DNA of 5,920 nucleotides from an uncultured Clostridia bacterium (GTDB lineage: Bacteria > Bacillota > Clostridia > Lachnospirales > Lachnospiraceae): positions 1 through 5,920 of the forward strand of contig CALBNS010000062.1 in assembly GCA_937896665.1 (NCBI GenBank). The letters run 5' to 3'. Shown in pieces: positions 1-5,868 of this stretch. Positions within the stretch are counted from its first letter, which is position 1. Every line of letters begins with the position of its first letter. The notes under the pieces were generated by a model. It worked only from the letters and a program-made list of their open reading frames with translations. It ran no database searches and was not told the origin of the DNA. The position numbers and the translations under genes were made by a program.

Positions 1-1
1 T

Positions 2-46
2 ACGTCAAAGCCAGTAAAATCAATAGATTTGGGCTTGACAGAATAG
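2..46 (+). CDS. C-terminal end of an unidentified upstream gene (partial)
   Basis: The frame starting at base 2 is open and reads TSKPVKSIDLGLTE before a TAG stop at 44-46. The Shine-Dalgarno sequence of the next gene (AGGAAGG, 45-51) overlaps this stop, which is the tight packing expected if a real gene ends here and is co-transcribed with what follows. The fragment is too short to name. The frame starting at base 1 is also open until about 93, but it would run into the next gene out of frame, so it is less likely. The call rests only on spacing. Confidence 0.4.
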   Translation, partial: TSKPVKSIDLGLTE

Positions 47-55
47 GAAGGAAAT

Positions 56-385
56 ATGTACGAAGAAAAGATTGTATTGTGCGGAGCTAATTCATATGAG
101 CAGAAGTTTTATCTGAACCCGGACTTCGAGATGCTTCCGGAGAGTGTCAAAGATGAATTGAAAATTATGTGTGTGCTGTATACGGAGGACGTGGGAGGAA
201 TCCTGACACTTGTCTTTGAAGAAAGTGGTGAACTGTGTTTTGAAGTGACTTCGGAGGAAAATGATTTCTTCTTTGATGAGATTGGAAGTCATTTGAAGAT
301 TAAAGAACTGCAGAGAACCAAAGAAGAATTATTAGAGTCTTTGCAATTGTATTATAAAGTATTCTTTCTGGGGGAGGAAGTTTAG
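56..385 (+). CDS. Conserved small acidic protein of unknown function (DUF6145-like)
   Basis: A 109-residue soluble protein with no signal peptide or membrane segment. It resembles, from memory, the DUF6145 family found beside coaX in Lachnospiraceae; no function is known to me. Recognisable blocks are a Cys-Gly-Ala-x-Ser-Tyr-Glu-Gln-Lys stretch at residues 9-17, a hydrophobic core with MCVLYTEDVGG at 38-48, a cluster of acidic and Phe residues at 67-75, and a C-terminal amphipathic helix (about 80-100) ending in FFLG. The ATG at 56 is supported by AGGAAGG at 45-51, four bases upstream. Its TAG stop abuts the coaX ATG directly, so the two are very likely translated from one message, possibly coupled. 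It may be a small partner or regulator of a neighbour, but nothing in the sequence proves that. Existence as a gene is well supported by RBS, frame and packing; the family name is less certain. Confidence 0.85.
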   Translation: MYEEKIVLCGANSYEQKFYLNPDFEMLPESVKDELKIMCVLYTEDVGGILTLVFEESGELCFEVTSEENDFFFDEIGSHLKIKELQRTKEELLESLQLYYKVFFLGEEV

Positions 386-1165
386 ATGCTGTTAGTGATT
401 GATCTAGGGAATACGAATATTACTTTAGGGGTATTTGATGGACCGGATTTGAAAGCAACTTTTCGTATGACGGCAAAGCAGCCAAGAACATCCGATGAGT
501 ATGGAATCCAATTGTGTACATTGCTGGAACACCGTGATTTTGACGTAAAGCAGATTCATGCAGTAATTATATCATCTGTTGTGCCGGATGTTATGCACTC
601 CCTTGGCAGTGCAATTATCAAGTATTTTCATGTGAAACCGATGGTTATCTCTTCGAGCCTTGACATTGGGCTCGAGATCAATACGGAGCATCCGAAGGAA
701 ATCGGACCGGACAGAATTGTAGATGCAGTTGCGGCATATGAAAAATATGGCGGACCGGTCATCGTGATTGATTATGGTACGGCAACAACTTATGATGTGG
801 TAAGTGAGAGCGGGGTGTTTGAAGGTGGCGTGATTTCCCCTGGTATTCGTACATCAGCACGTGCGCTCTGGGGCGGAGCATCCATGCTGCCGGAAATTGA
901 AATCCGTAAACCGGACTCAGTTCTTGCAAAGGAGACAGTTGCAAGTATGCAGGGAGGTCTCGTATTTGGATATATTGGGCAGACAGAATACATTGTGAAT
1001 AAAATCAAAAAAGAAGGATTTGAAAATGCAAAGGTCGTTGCAACCGGTGGTTTGGGAAACATTATTGTGTCTGAGACAGATGTAATTGATATATATGATC
1101 CGAAGCTGACATTAGACGGGCTTCGCATCATTTATGAGAAAAATAAAGGCAGAGTGGAACAATGA
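386..1165 (+). CDS. coaX: Type III pantothenate kinase (CoaX)
   Basis: Phosphorylates pantothenate to 4'-phosphopantothenate, the first step of coenzyme A synthesis, in the cytoplasm. The type III enzyme belongs to the ASKHA (acetate kinase/Hsp70/actin) fold. Visible motifs are the N-terminal phosphate-binding DLGNTN (residues 6-11), GPDR at 107-110 containing the expected catalytic Asp109, the VIDYGTATT block at 127-135 with Asp129 in the position of the monovalent-cation ligand, GGVISPGI at 147-154, ATGGLG at 219-224, and the C-terminal LTLDGL-x3-Y-x-x-N signature at 241-253. The length of 259 residues is normal for the family and no key residue is missing. The ATG directly follows the TAG of the upstream gene, with GGGGAGG at 371-377 as ribosome binding site. 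The last codons overlap dusB by ATGA, indicating translational coupling. Family members typically resist CoA feedback inhibition and have a high Km for ATP; this is family knowledge, not seen here. Confidence 0.96.
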   Translation: MLLVIDLGNTNITLGVFDGPDLKATFRMTAKQPRTSDEYGIQLCTLLEHRDFDVKQIHAVIISSVVPDVMHSLGSAIIKYFHVKPMVISSSLDIGLEINTEHPKEIGPDRIVDAVAAYEKYGGPVIVIDYGTATTYDVVSESGVFEGGVISPGIRTSARALWGGASMLPEIEIRKPDSVLAKETVASMQGGLVFGYIGQTEYIVNKIKKEGFENAKVVATGGLGNIIVSETDVIDIYDPKLTLDGLRIIYEKNKGRVEQ

Positions 1166-2133
1166 GAACACTTACGATAGGGAATGTGACATTGGGCAAT
1201 CCATACATTTTAGCGCCAATGGCAGGGGTAACGGACCTGCCTTTTCGCTTGTTGTGCAGGGAGCAGGGTGCGGGGCTTTTGTGTATGGAGATGGTTAGTG
1301 CAAAAGCGATTCAATACAATAATAAGAATACAAAGGCATTGCTGGAAATACACCCGGATGAACGTCCTGTGTCGTTGCAGCTATTTGGTTCGGAACCGGA
1401 TGTTATCAGTGAGATTGCAAAGCGGATTGAAGAATTACCATTTGCAATTCTTGATATTAATATGGGCTGTCCGGTGCCGAAGATTGTGAAAAACGGGGAA
1501 GGTTCAGCATTGATGAAAAATCCAAAACTGGTGCATGAGATTGTGGAGAAGACCGTGAAAGCAATCCAGAAGCCGGTTACAGTGAAAATCAGAAAAGGAT
1601 TTGACGATACATGTATTAATGCAGTGGAAATTGCAAAGATTATAGAGGATGCCGGGGCTGCAGCTGTGGCAGTCCACGGGCGTACAAGAGAGCAGTATTA
1701 TTCGGGAAAGGCCGACTGGGATATTATTCGTCAGGTTAAAGAGGCCGTGAGCATTCCTGTTATTGGCAACGGGGATGTGATCTCCGGTGAGAGTGCACTT
1801 GCGATGCAGCGCGAAACCGGTTGTGACGGAGTCATGATTGGAAGAGGCGCACAGGGCAATCCGTGGATTTTCTCAGAATTGCCAGAATATGAGAGAACGG
1901 GTGTCATGCCGCGAAGACCAGATGTGGAAGCCGTGAAGCAGATGATGCTTCGCCATGCGAGACTTCAATTACAGTATAAAGGGGAGTATCTTGGTATACG
2001 TGAAATGCGAAAACATGTGGCATGGTATACGACAGGGTTTCCGAATTCAGCAAAACTTAGGAGTGAAATTAATATGGTGGAGTCTTATCAGGAGCTTGAA
2101 CAGCTGCTTGAGGAAAAACTGCAAAAATCTTGA
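1162..2133 (+). CDS. dusB: tRNA-dihydrouridine synthase (DusB type)
   Basis: FMN-dependent enzyme that uses NADPH to reduce uridine to 5,6-dihydrouridine in the D-loop of tRNA. The N-terminal TIM barrel shows APMAGVTDLPFR at 18-29 (FMN binding), NMGCP at 100-104 with catalytic Cys103 as the general acid, VHGRTREQ at 171-178, GNGDV at 202-206, and the FMN phosphate-binding MIGRGAQGNPW at 225-235. The C-terminal helical tRNA-binding part carries the MRKH motif at 282-285. The 323 residues match the usual 315-335. The start ATG overlaps the coaX stop as ATGA, so translation probably re-initiates from the upstream gene. The stop codon TGA at 2131-2133 lies inside the -35 box of the next promoter. 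Bacterial Dus proteins fall into subfamilies (DusA, B, C); the sequence and its place next to greA-lysS fit the Firmicutes DusB group, whose exact target uridine positions cannot be read from the gene. Confidence 0.95.
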   Translation: MRTLTIGNVTLGNPYILAPMAGVTDLPFRLLCREQGAGLLCMEMVSAKAIQYNNKNTKALLEIHPDERPVSLQLFGSEPDVISEIAKRIEELPFAILDINMGCPVPKIVKNGEGSALMKNPKLVHEIVEKTVKAIQKPVTVKIRKGFDDTCINAVEIAKIIEDAGAAAVAVHGRTREQYYSGKADWDIIRQVKEAVSIPVIGNGDVISGESALAMQRETGCDGVMIGRGAQGNPWIFSELPEYERTGVMPRRPDVEAVKQMMLRHARLQLQYKGEYLGIREMRKHVAWYTTGFPNSAKLRSEINMVESYQELEQLLEEKLQKS

Positions 2134-2158
2134 CATAAACCATGCATTCGAGTATAAT
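2130..2158 (+). promoter_or_regulatory. Perfect-consensus sigma-A promoter for greA-lysS
   Basis: TTGACA at 2130-2135 and TATAAT at 2153-2158 are separated by exactly 17 bases, matching the housekeeping promoter consensus at every position. The -35 box contains the TGA stop of dusB. Transcription would start near 2165, leaving a 5' leader of about 80 bases that is AT-rich and shows no strong hairpin or riboswitch-like structure. No TG extension precedes the -10 box. No terminator is visible between dusB and this promoter, so read-through from the coaX-dusB message may add to greA-lysS expression. Confidence 0.85.
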
Positions 2159-2243
2159 GTTTAAACTGTGTAAATAAGATAAATTAGCGAAATTTTAAGT
2201 CAGATATATTAAAAACACAAACGGTTAGAAAGGAAATAAGGAC

Positions 2244-2726
2244 ATGGCGGAAAAGAAAACGATACTCACTTATGCGGGATTAACAGCATTGGAAGAGGAG
2301 TTAGAAAACTTAAAAGTCGTAAAACGTAAAGAAGTGGCAAATAAAATTAAAGAAGCCAGAGAGCAGGGGGATTTATCCGAAAATGCAGAATACGATGCAG
2401 CAAAAGATGAACAGCGTGACATTGAAGCACGTATTGAAGAAATCGAAAAGATTTTGAAGCATGCGGAAGTAGTTGTAGAAGACGAAGTAGATTTTAACAA
2501 AATTAATGTTGGCTGCACTGTCGTACTGTATGATAATGAGTTTGAAGAAGAAGTAGAATATAAGATTGTTGGCTCAACAGAAGCGAACAGCCTTGCCGGA
2601 AAGATTTCAAACGAATCACCCCTTGGAAAAGCATTAATTGGTAAATGCGTTGGGGATGAAATTGTGGTAGAGGCGCAGGCTGGAATCATGGAGTATAAAG
2701 TGTTAAAGATTGACAGAAGCATTTAA
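2244..2726 (+). CDS. greA: Transcription elongation factor GreA
   Basis: Enters the secondary channel of backtracked RNA polymerase and stimulates cleavage of the extruded 3' RNA end, restarting stalled complexes. Residues 1-78 form the antiparallel coiled coil; its tip carries the diagnostic EAREQGDLSENAEYDAAK stretch (38-54), including the acidic Asp43 and Glu46 that coordinate the polymerase Mg2+. Residues about 82-160 form the FKBP-like globular domain with ISNESPLGKALIG at 121-133. The 160-residue length is typical. The ATG is preceded by AGAAAGGA at 2227-2234, nine bases upstream. It is the first gene after the consensus promoter and lies 28 bases before lysS, so the two form a transcription unit. 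Antisense frames across it are open only because it is rich in GAA/AAA codons. Confidence 0.97.
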   Translation: MAEKKTILTYAGLTALEEELENLKVVKRKEVANKIKEAREQGDLSENAEYDAAKDEQRDIEARIEEIEKILKHAEVVVEDEVDFNKINVGCTVVLYDNEFEEEVEYKIVGSTEANSLAGKISNESPLGKALIGKCVGDEIVVEAQAGIMEYKVLKIDRSI

Positions 2727-2741
2727 GCAGACGTTTGATAA

Positions 2742-2746
2742 AGGAG
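2742..2746 (+). promoter_or_regulatory. Ribosome binding site fixing the lysS GTG start
   Basis: AGGAG lies eight bases before GTG at 2755-2757. The alternative in-frame ATG at 2710 sits inside the greA coding region and has no comparable site upstream, so this element decides the start. Confidence 0.85.
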
Positions 2747-2754
2747 AGAGAATT

Positions 2755-4704
2755 GTGGCTGAACAAAAAAATGTACAGGAACAGGATATTAACCAATTAA
2801 GAAAAGTACGTCGTGAAAAGTTGGCAGATTTACAGGCCAATGGCAATGACCCATTTTTAATTACAAAATATGACCCAGATACACATAGTCAGGACATCAA
2901 AGAAAATTTTGATGAAATGGAAGGCAAGAAAGTATGTATTGCCGGCCGTATCATGTCTAAACGTGTAATGGGAAAGGCTTCGTTCTGTAATGTGCAGGAT
3001 TTAAAGGGCAATATTCAATCTTATGTTGCAAGAGACTGCATTGGCGAAGAAGAATATAAAGCATTTAAGAAGATGGATATCGGTGATATTGTAGGTATCA
3101 AGGGTGAAGTATTCCGCACGAAGATGGGTGAGATTTCAATCCATGCGGATGAAGTAACTTTATTATCAAAGAGTCTTCAGATTTTACCAGAAAAATATCA
3201 TGGACTGACAAATACAGATTTACGTTACCGTCAAAGATATGTAGACTTGATTATGAATCCGGATGTAAAAGATACATTTGTGAAACGTTCAAAAATCTTG
3301 AGTGCAATCAGAAGATATCTGGATGGACAAGGTTTTATGGAAGTGGAGACACCAATGCTTGTTGCAAATGCAGGTGGTGCGGCAGCAAGACCATTTGAAA
3401 CACATTTCAATGCGTTGGATGAGGAATTTAAACTCCGTATTTCTTTAGAGTTATACTTAAAGAGATTAATCGTTGGTGGTATGGAACGTGTGTACGAAAT
3501 CGGACGTGTATTCCGTAACGAAGGTCTTGATACAAGGCATAATCCGGAATTTACATTGATGGAATTATATCAGGCATACACAGACTACAATGGTATGATG
3601 GATTTGACAGAGAACCTTTACCGTTATGTAGCACAGGAAGTGCTTGGAACAACTACAATCGTTTACAATGGCGTTGAGATGGATCTTGGAAAACCATTTG
3701 AAAGAATTACAATGGTAGATGCGGTTAAGAAATATGCAGGTGTGGATTGGAATGAAATTCATACATTGGAAGAAGCAAGAGCAGTTGCGAAGGAACACCA
3801 TGTAGAATATGAAGAACGCCATATGAAAGGTGATATCTTAGCATTATTCTTCGAAGAATTTGCAGAGGAACATTTGATTCAGCCTACTTTCGTAATGGAT
3901 CATCCAATTGAGATTTCGCCATTGACGAAGAAGAAACCGGAGAATCCGGAATATACAGAACGTTTTGAGTTCTTTATGAATGGTTGGGAAATGGCGAATG
4001 CTTATTCAGAGCTGAATGACCCGGTGGATCAGAGGGAACGTTTCAAAGCTCAGGAAGCGTTGCTTGCACAGGGCGATGAAGAAGCAAACACAACAGATGA
4101 AGATTTCCTGAATGCGCTTGAAATCGGTATGCCGCCGACAGGAGGTATTGGATTCGGTATTGATAGAATGTGTATGCTGTTGACTGATAGCGCAGCGATT
4201 AGAGATGTGCTGCTGTTCCCTACAATGAAGAGCATGGGAGCTGCAAAGAATGAAGCAAACAACGCTGCACAGTCCGCTCCGGCTGAAAAAACAGTGGAAA
4301 AAGCGATTGCTGAAGTGAAAGAAACATACGATTTCTCCAACGTAGAAGTAGAACCATTATTCAAAGACATGGTTGATTTCGAGACATTCAGCAAGTCAGA
4401 TTTCCGAGCTGTAAAGGTAAAAGAATGTGAGGCAGTTCCGAAATCTAAGAAGCTTCTGAAGTTCGTATTAAACGACGGAAGTGGTGAAGACCGCGTGATT
4501 TTAAGTGGTATTCACGATTATTATGAGCCGGAAGAACTGGTTGGAAAGACATTACTTGCAATCACAAACCTTCCACCACGTAAGATGATGGGAATTGATT
4601 CATGTGGTATGATTATCTCTGCTACACATCTTGTAGAGGGAAGAGAAGGACTCAATGTTCTGATTCTGGATGATAAGATTCCGGCAGGAGCGAAGTTGTA
4701 CTAA
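2755..4704 (+). CDS. lysS: Lysyl-tRNA synthetase, class II, with C-terminal Trbp111/EMAPII-like tRNA-binding domain
   Basis: Charges tRNA-Lys with lysine using ATP. The GTG start at 2755 gives 649 residues beginning MAEQKNVQEQ; the longer frame from ATG 2710 would overlap greA and lacks an RBS. Order of domains: N-terminal helix (1-50), OB-fold anticodon-binding domain (about 55-140), and class II catalytic core with motif 1 near 194-202 (FMEVETPML), motif 2 at 246-275 (VYEIGRVFRNEG, then RHNPEFTLME) and motif 3 at 464-477 (GIGFGIDRM). A charged Ala/Glu/Lys-rich linker follows (about 496-524). Residues about 532-649 form a second OB fold of the MetRS-C/Trbp111/EMAPII type, with SDFRAVKV, NLPPRKMMGI and SCGMIISA. 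Ordinary bacterial LysRS stops near 490-510 residues, so the tail is about 140 residues extra. It probably raises general tRNA affinity, as in MetRS. The region is in frame with no stop, so this is a true fusion. It shares the promoter before greA. Confidence 0.96.
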   Translation: MAEQKNVQEQDINQLRKVRREKLADLQANGNDPFLITKYDPDTHSQDIKENFDEMEGKKVCIAGRIMSKRVMGKASFCNVQDLKGNIQSYVARDCIGEEEYKAFKKMDIGDIVGIKGEVFRTKMGEISIHADEVTLLSKSLQILPEKYHGLTNTDLRYRQRYVDLIMNPDVKDTFVKRSKILSAIRRYLDGQGFMEVETPMLVANAGGAAARPFETHFNALDEEFKLRISLELYLKRLIVGGMERVYEIGRVFRNEGLDTRHNPEFTLMELYQAYTDYNGMMDLTENLYRYVAQEVLGTTTIVYNGVEMDLGKPFERITMVDAVKKYAGVDWNEIHTLEEARAVAKEHHVEYEERHMKGDILALFFEEFAEEHLIQPTFVMDHPIEISPLTKKKPENPEYTERFEFFMNGWEMANAYSELNDPVDQRERFKAQEALLAQGDEEANTTDEDFLNALEIGMPPTGGIGFGIDRMCMLLTDSAAIRDVLLFPTMKSMGAAKNEANNAAQSAPAEKTVEKAIAEVKETYDFSNVEVEPLFKDMVDFETFSKSDFRAVKVKECEAVPKSKKLLKFVLNDGSGEDRVILSGIHDYYEPEELVGKTLLAITNLPPRKMMGIDSCGMIISATHLVEGREGLNVLILDDKIPAGAKLY

Positions 4705-4725
4705 GAAAGTAAGAAATCTTCACAA

Positions 4726-4766
4726 TTTGACAACAAAAATTCTTTTTGACAACAATTTGACAACAA
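4726..4766 (+). repeat. Three 11-bp direct repeats TTTGACAACAA
   Basis: Exact copies lie at 4726-4736, 4745-4755 and 4756-4766; the last two are directly tandem. Between copies 1 and 2 is a short inverted repeat, CAAAAA-TTC-TTTTTG (4734-4748). Short direct repeats of this length and arrangement are typical of arm-type integrase sites near the ends of integrated elements, and also of iterons or repressor operators. Each copy contains TTGACA, so a promoter role is also possible: the middle copy with TGTATT at 4770-4775 (spacer 18) makes a modest sigma-A match. The repeat is certain; its role is inferred. Confidence 0.85.
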
Positions 4767-4826
4767 ATTTGTATTCAAACATGAATCATCATGAAGAATG
4801 GTGATTAGTTGTCAGTAATACTACTC

Positions 4827-4844
4827 CAACAATATGAATTGTTG
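4827..4844 (+). other. Small hairpin abutting the terminator
   Basis: CAACAAT pairs with ATTGTTG across an ATGA loop, a perfect 7-bp stem. It ends one base before the terminator stem. Its 3' arm (ATTGTT, 4838-4843) could instead pair with AACAAT at 4898-4903 around the terminator, so it may be part of a leader that folds in more than one way. The pairing is seen; the regulatory role is speculation. Confidence 0.5.
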
Positions 4845-4890
4845 AGGGCACTTTTTGAAAGAAAAATCTTTCAGAGAGTGTCCTTTTTTT
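4845..4890 (+). terminator. Strong rho-independent terminator
   Basis: A near-continuous stem pairs 4845-4862 with 4867-4884 (AGGGCACTTTTTGAAAGA with TCTTTCAGAGAGTGTCCT), including a few G-U pairs, with a loop of four A. A run of seven T (4884-4890) follows at once. It lies about 140 bases after the lysS stop and 54 bases before the next start codon. It may end the greA-lysS message, or act in the leader of the accessory operon if that is transcribed from within the TTGACA repeats. Confidence 0.85.
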
Positions 4891-4930
4891 ATTCATTAAC
4901 AATGTTCGTTGTGGTCGAATAAAAGGTGAA

Positions 4931-4935
4931 AGGGG
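4931..4935 (+). promoter_or_regulatory. Ribosome binding site deciding a TTG start
   Basis: AGGGG, within AAAGGGGAAA, lies eight bases before TTG at 4944-4946. The upstream in-frame GTG at 4926 lacks a site and the downstream ATG at 4959 has none at the right distance, so TTG is preferred. Confidence 0.65.
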
Positions 4936-4943
4936 AAACAGAT

Positions 4944-5180
4944 TTGAAAACAGAAAATATGTATTATAACCAGCAGAAGCGTTCAGAGGTAAAAGAAGAA
5001 GCACGCAGACTTAGAAGAAAATTTCTTCGTTATCAACAAGCTGAAATTGTATATAGTTTGTCACATAAAAAATTGATGGAACTAGCAAATGATGCAGGAG
5101 CGATTTACAGAATGGATGGAATTGTTTTGATAAACAGAGAAATCTTTGATGAGTATCTTGAGCAATTTCATGAAAAATAA
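4944..5180 (+). CDS. Small basic DNA-binding-like protein of a mobile element (DUF6462-like), first copy
   Basis: With the TTG start the protein has 78 residues; the GTG at 4926 would add six. The N-terminal 30 residues are rich in Lys, Arg and Glu (EEARRLRRKFLRY). The rest shows the pattern Y-x-Q-A, then SLSHKKLMELANDAGAIYRMDGIVLINREIFDEYL. The 'L-A-x-x-A-G-A-I-Y-x-x-x-x-x-V-L-I-x-x-x-x-F-x-x-Y-L' run is the look of a MerR/excisionase-type winged helix in which a helix is followed by a beta hairpin. From memory it fits the DUF6462 family carried by Lachnospiraceae integrative elements; this is not verified. The next gene is a related copy, and parA follows, so the trio likely forms one operon. 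It could be an excisionase, an operator-binding regulator, or a centromere-binding partner of ParA. Base composition is AT-richer than the housekeeping genes. Confidence 0.75.
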   Translation: MKTENMYYNQQKRSEVKEEARRLRRKFLRYQQAEIVYSLSHKKLMELANDAGAIYRMDGIVLINREIFDEYLEQFHEK

Positions 5181-5201
5181 GGGAACGTTAGTTTGAAGAA
5201 A

Positions 5202-5206
5202 AGGGG
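5202..5206 (+). promoter_or_regulatory. Ribosome binding site fixing the second small gene's ATG
   Basis: AGGGG, within AAAAGGGGAT, lies seven bases before ATG at 5214-5216. The longer reading from TTG at 5193 has only a poor upstream site (GGGAACG), so the shorter protein is preferred. Confidence 0.65.
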
Positions 5207-5213
5207 ATTCGAG

Positions 5214-5471
5214 ATGCATGGAAAAGTTTGGATGTTTTCTCATCTTATTGATGATGAAGATATAGAATTTATGCAACATGAATTTATAAGTTATAGACAA
5301 GCTATGGATTATTACAATCTTGGATATAAGCCAATCGTAAGATTATCTCATAAGGCAGGAGCAGTTTATAAGATTGGAAAAAAAGTTTTAATTAAACGAA
5401 GTACATTTGAAAAATATCTGCGAGAGAATATCAGAAGGGAGAAAGAAGAATGGGAAAAGTTATATCAGTAG
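5214..5471 (+). CDS. Small DNA-binding-like protein of a mobile element (DUF6462-like), second copy
   Basis: 85 residues from the ATG at 5214. Residues about 23-76 align without gaps to the first small protein: 19 of 54 positions are identical by eye, including F-x-x-Y-x-Q-A, L-x-x-x-A-G-A-x-Y, V-L-I and F-x-x-Y-L. In this copy the central block reads YNLGYKPIVRLSHKAGAVYKIGKKVLIKRSTFEKYL, again like a MerR/excisionase-type winged helix. The N-terminus is acidic (DDEDIEF) where the first copy is basic, and the C-terminus is a charged helix. Its last 22 bases overlap parA in another frame, so the two are probably translationally coupled. A sampled block (5281-5340) is about 27% GC, against about 58% in a sampled dusB block (1801-1860), which supports foreign origin. 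The function is unknown; DNA binding is an inference from the fold-like pattern. Confidence 0.75.
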   Translation: MHGKVWMFSHLIDDEDIEFMQHEFISYRQAMDYYNLGYKPIVRLSHKAGAVYKIGKKVLIKRSTFEKYLRENIRREKEEWEKLYQ

Positions 5472-5854
5472 CAAACCAGAAAGGCGGAGTCGCAAAAAGT
5501 ACAACGACTTTAAATCTTGGAGTGGGATTGGCAAGACAGGGAAAGAAAGTATTGTTGATTGATGCGGATCCACAGGGAAGCCTAACTGCAAGTCTTGGAT
5601 ATGTAGAACCGGATGATATTGGAACTACTCTTGCAACTATTATGATGAATATTATCAATGACGAAGAAATTGGAGAAGAAGAAGGAATTTTACATCATAA
5701 GGAACAGATCGATCTCCTACCAGCCAATATTGAGTTATCTGCTTTAGAAGTAACCATGAGTAATGTAATGAGCAGAGAGCTGATCATGAAGGAATATATT
5801 GATACGATGCGATCACGATACGATTATATTTTAATTGATACATTATGTGGTTAA
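5450..5854 (+). pseudogene. parA: ParA-type partition ATPase, truncated by an insertion
   Basis: A member of the ParA/Soj/MinD deviant Walker ATPase family, which with a ParB-like protein and a DNA site distributes plasmids or integrative elements before division. It has the deviant Walker A KGGVAKST at residues 11-18 with signature Lys11, Walker A' LLIDADPQGSLT at 35-46 with Asp40, LLPANIELS at 89-97, and Walker B YDYILID at 124-130. The family normally continues with a Cys/Thr, two or three residues and Pro-Ser-Leu-Gly, for 250-280 residues in total. Here similarity stops at Asp130/Thr131 and three unrelated codons lead to TAA at 5852-5854. The lost half contains the nucleotide-base pocket and DNA-binding surface, so the product is almost certainly inactive. 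The start ATG has AAGGGAG at 5435-5441 and overlaps the preceding gene. The break coincides with an inverted repeat, which points to insertion rather than point mutation. Confidence 0.85.
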
Positions 5855-5868
5855 CCACATAAAGTATC
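5837..5868. repeat. 32-bp inverted repeat with one mismatch at the parA break
   Basis: The sequence is symmetric about GTTAAC (5850-5855): 15 of 16 pairs match, with one A/A mismatch (5842/5863). It can be read as 11-bp arms GATACATTATG and CATAAAGTATC around a 10-bp palindromic centre TGGTTAACCA. The left arm begins inside parA (GAT is the Walker B Asp codon) and the right arm is inside the non-parA sequence. Two inverted recombinase-binding arms around a short spacer is the usual design of a tyrosine-recombinase core site. There is no T-run, so it is not a terminator. Confidence 0.8.

Larger units (their letters stand above)
4705..4943. other. Non-coding junction region between lysS and the accessory genes
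   Basis: About 240 AT-rich bases with no convincing gene. In order it holds three TTTGACAACAA repeats (4726-4766), an unstructured stretch (4772-4826), a 7-bp hairpin (4827-4844), a strong terminator (4845-4890) and the leader of the next gene. Gene style changes across it, from housekeeping genes to mobile-element-type genes, so it probably contains the boundary of an integrated element. The exact boundary cannot be fixed without an empty-site comparison. Confidence 0.6.

Noticed and set aside
790..1131. 113-codon antisense open frame over coaX
   Set aside because: It lies fully inside a confident gene, and the product has no recognisable motif.
1268..1489. Out-of-frame + strand open frames within dusB (also 1955-2164)
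   Set aside because: They are nested in dusB, have unnatural composition rich in Arg, Cys and Trp, and belong to no known family.
2270..2722. 150-codon antisense open frame over greA
   Set aside because: It is a mirror of GAA/AAA/GCA-rich greA codons, giving a Ser/Phe/Ile-rich low-complexity product with no family resemblance.
2710..2754. Longer lysS N-terminus starting at ATG 2710
   Set aside because: It overlaps the end of greA, has no ribosome binding site, and adds residues not typical of LysRS. AGGAG is correctly placed for GTG 2755.
4050..4394. 114-codon antisense open frame over lysS
   Set aside because: It is a Ser/Ala-rich shadow of the Ala/Glu/Lys-rich LysRS linker coding region.
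4781..4804. Mini-ORF MNHHEEW as an attenuation leader peptide
   Set aside because: No Shine-Dalgarno sequence precedes it, and it would sit right at the start of the only candidate transcript. It is most likely chance.
4896..4924. Possible promoter TTAACA with ATAAAA after the terminator
   Set aside because: The -10 match is poor, and transcription would start on top of the ribosome binding site of the next gene.
4789..5004. Antisense open frame across the terminator region
   Set aside because: It spans a clear terminator hairpin and the start of the next gene. The hydrophobic product looks random.
5837..5868. The palindrome at the parA end as a transcription terminator
   Set aside because: There is no T-run on either side, and the symmetry is essentially loopless, which fits a protein-binding or recombination site better.
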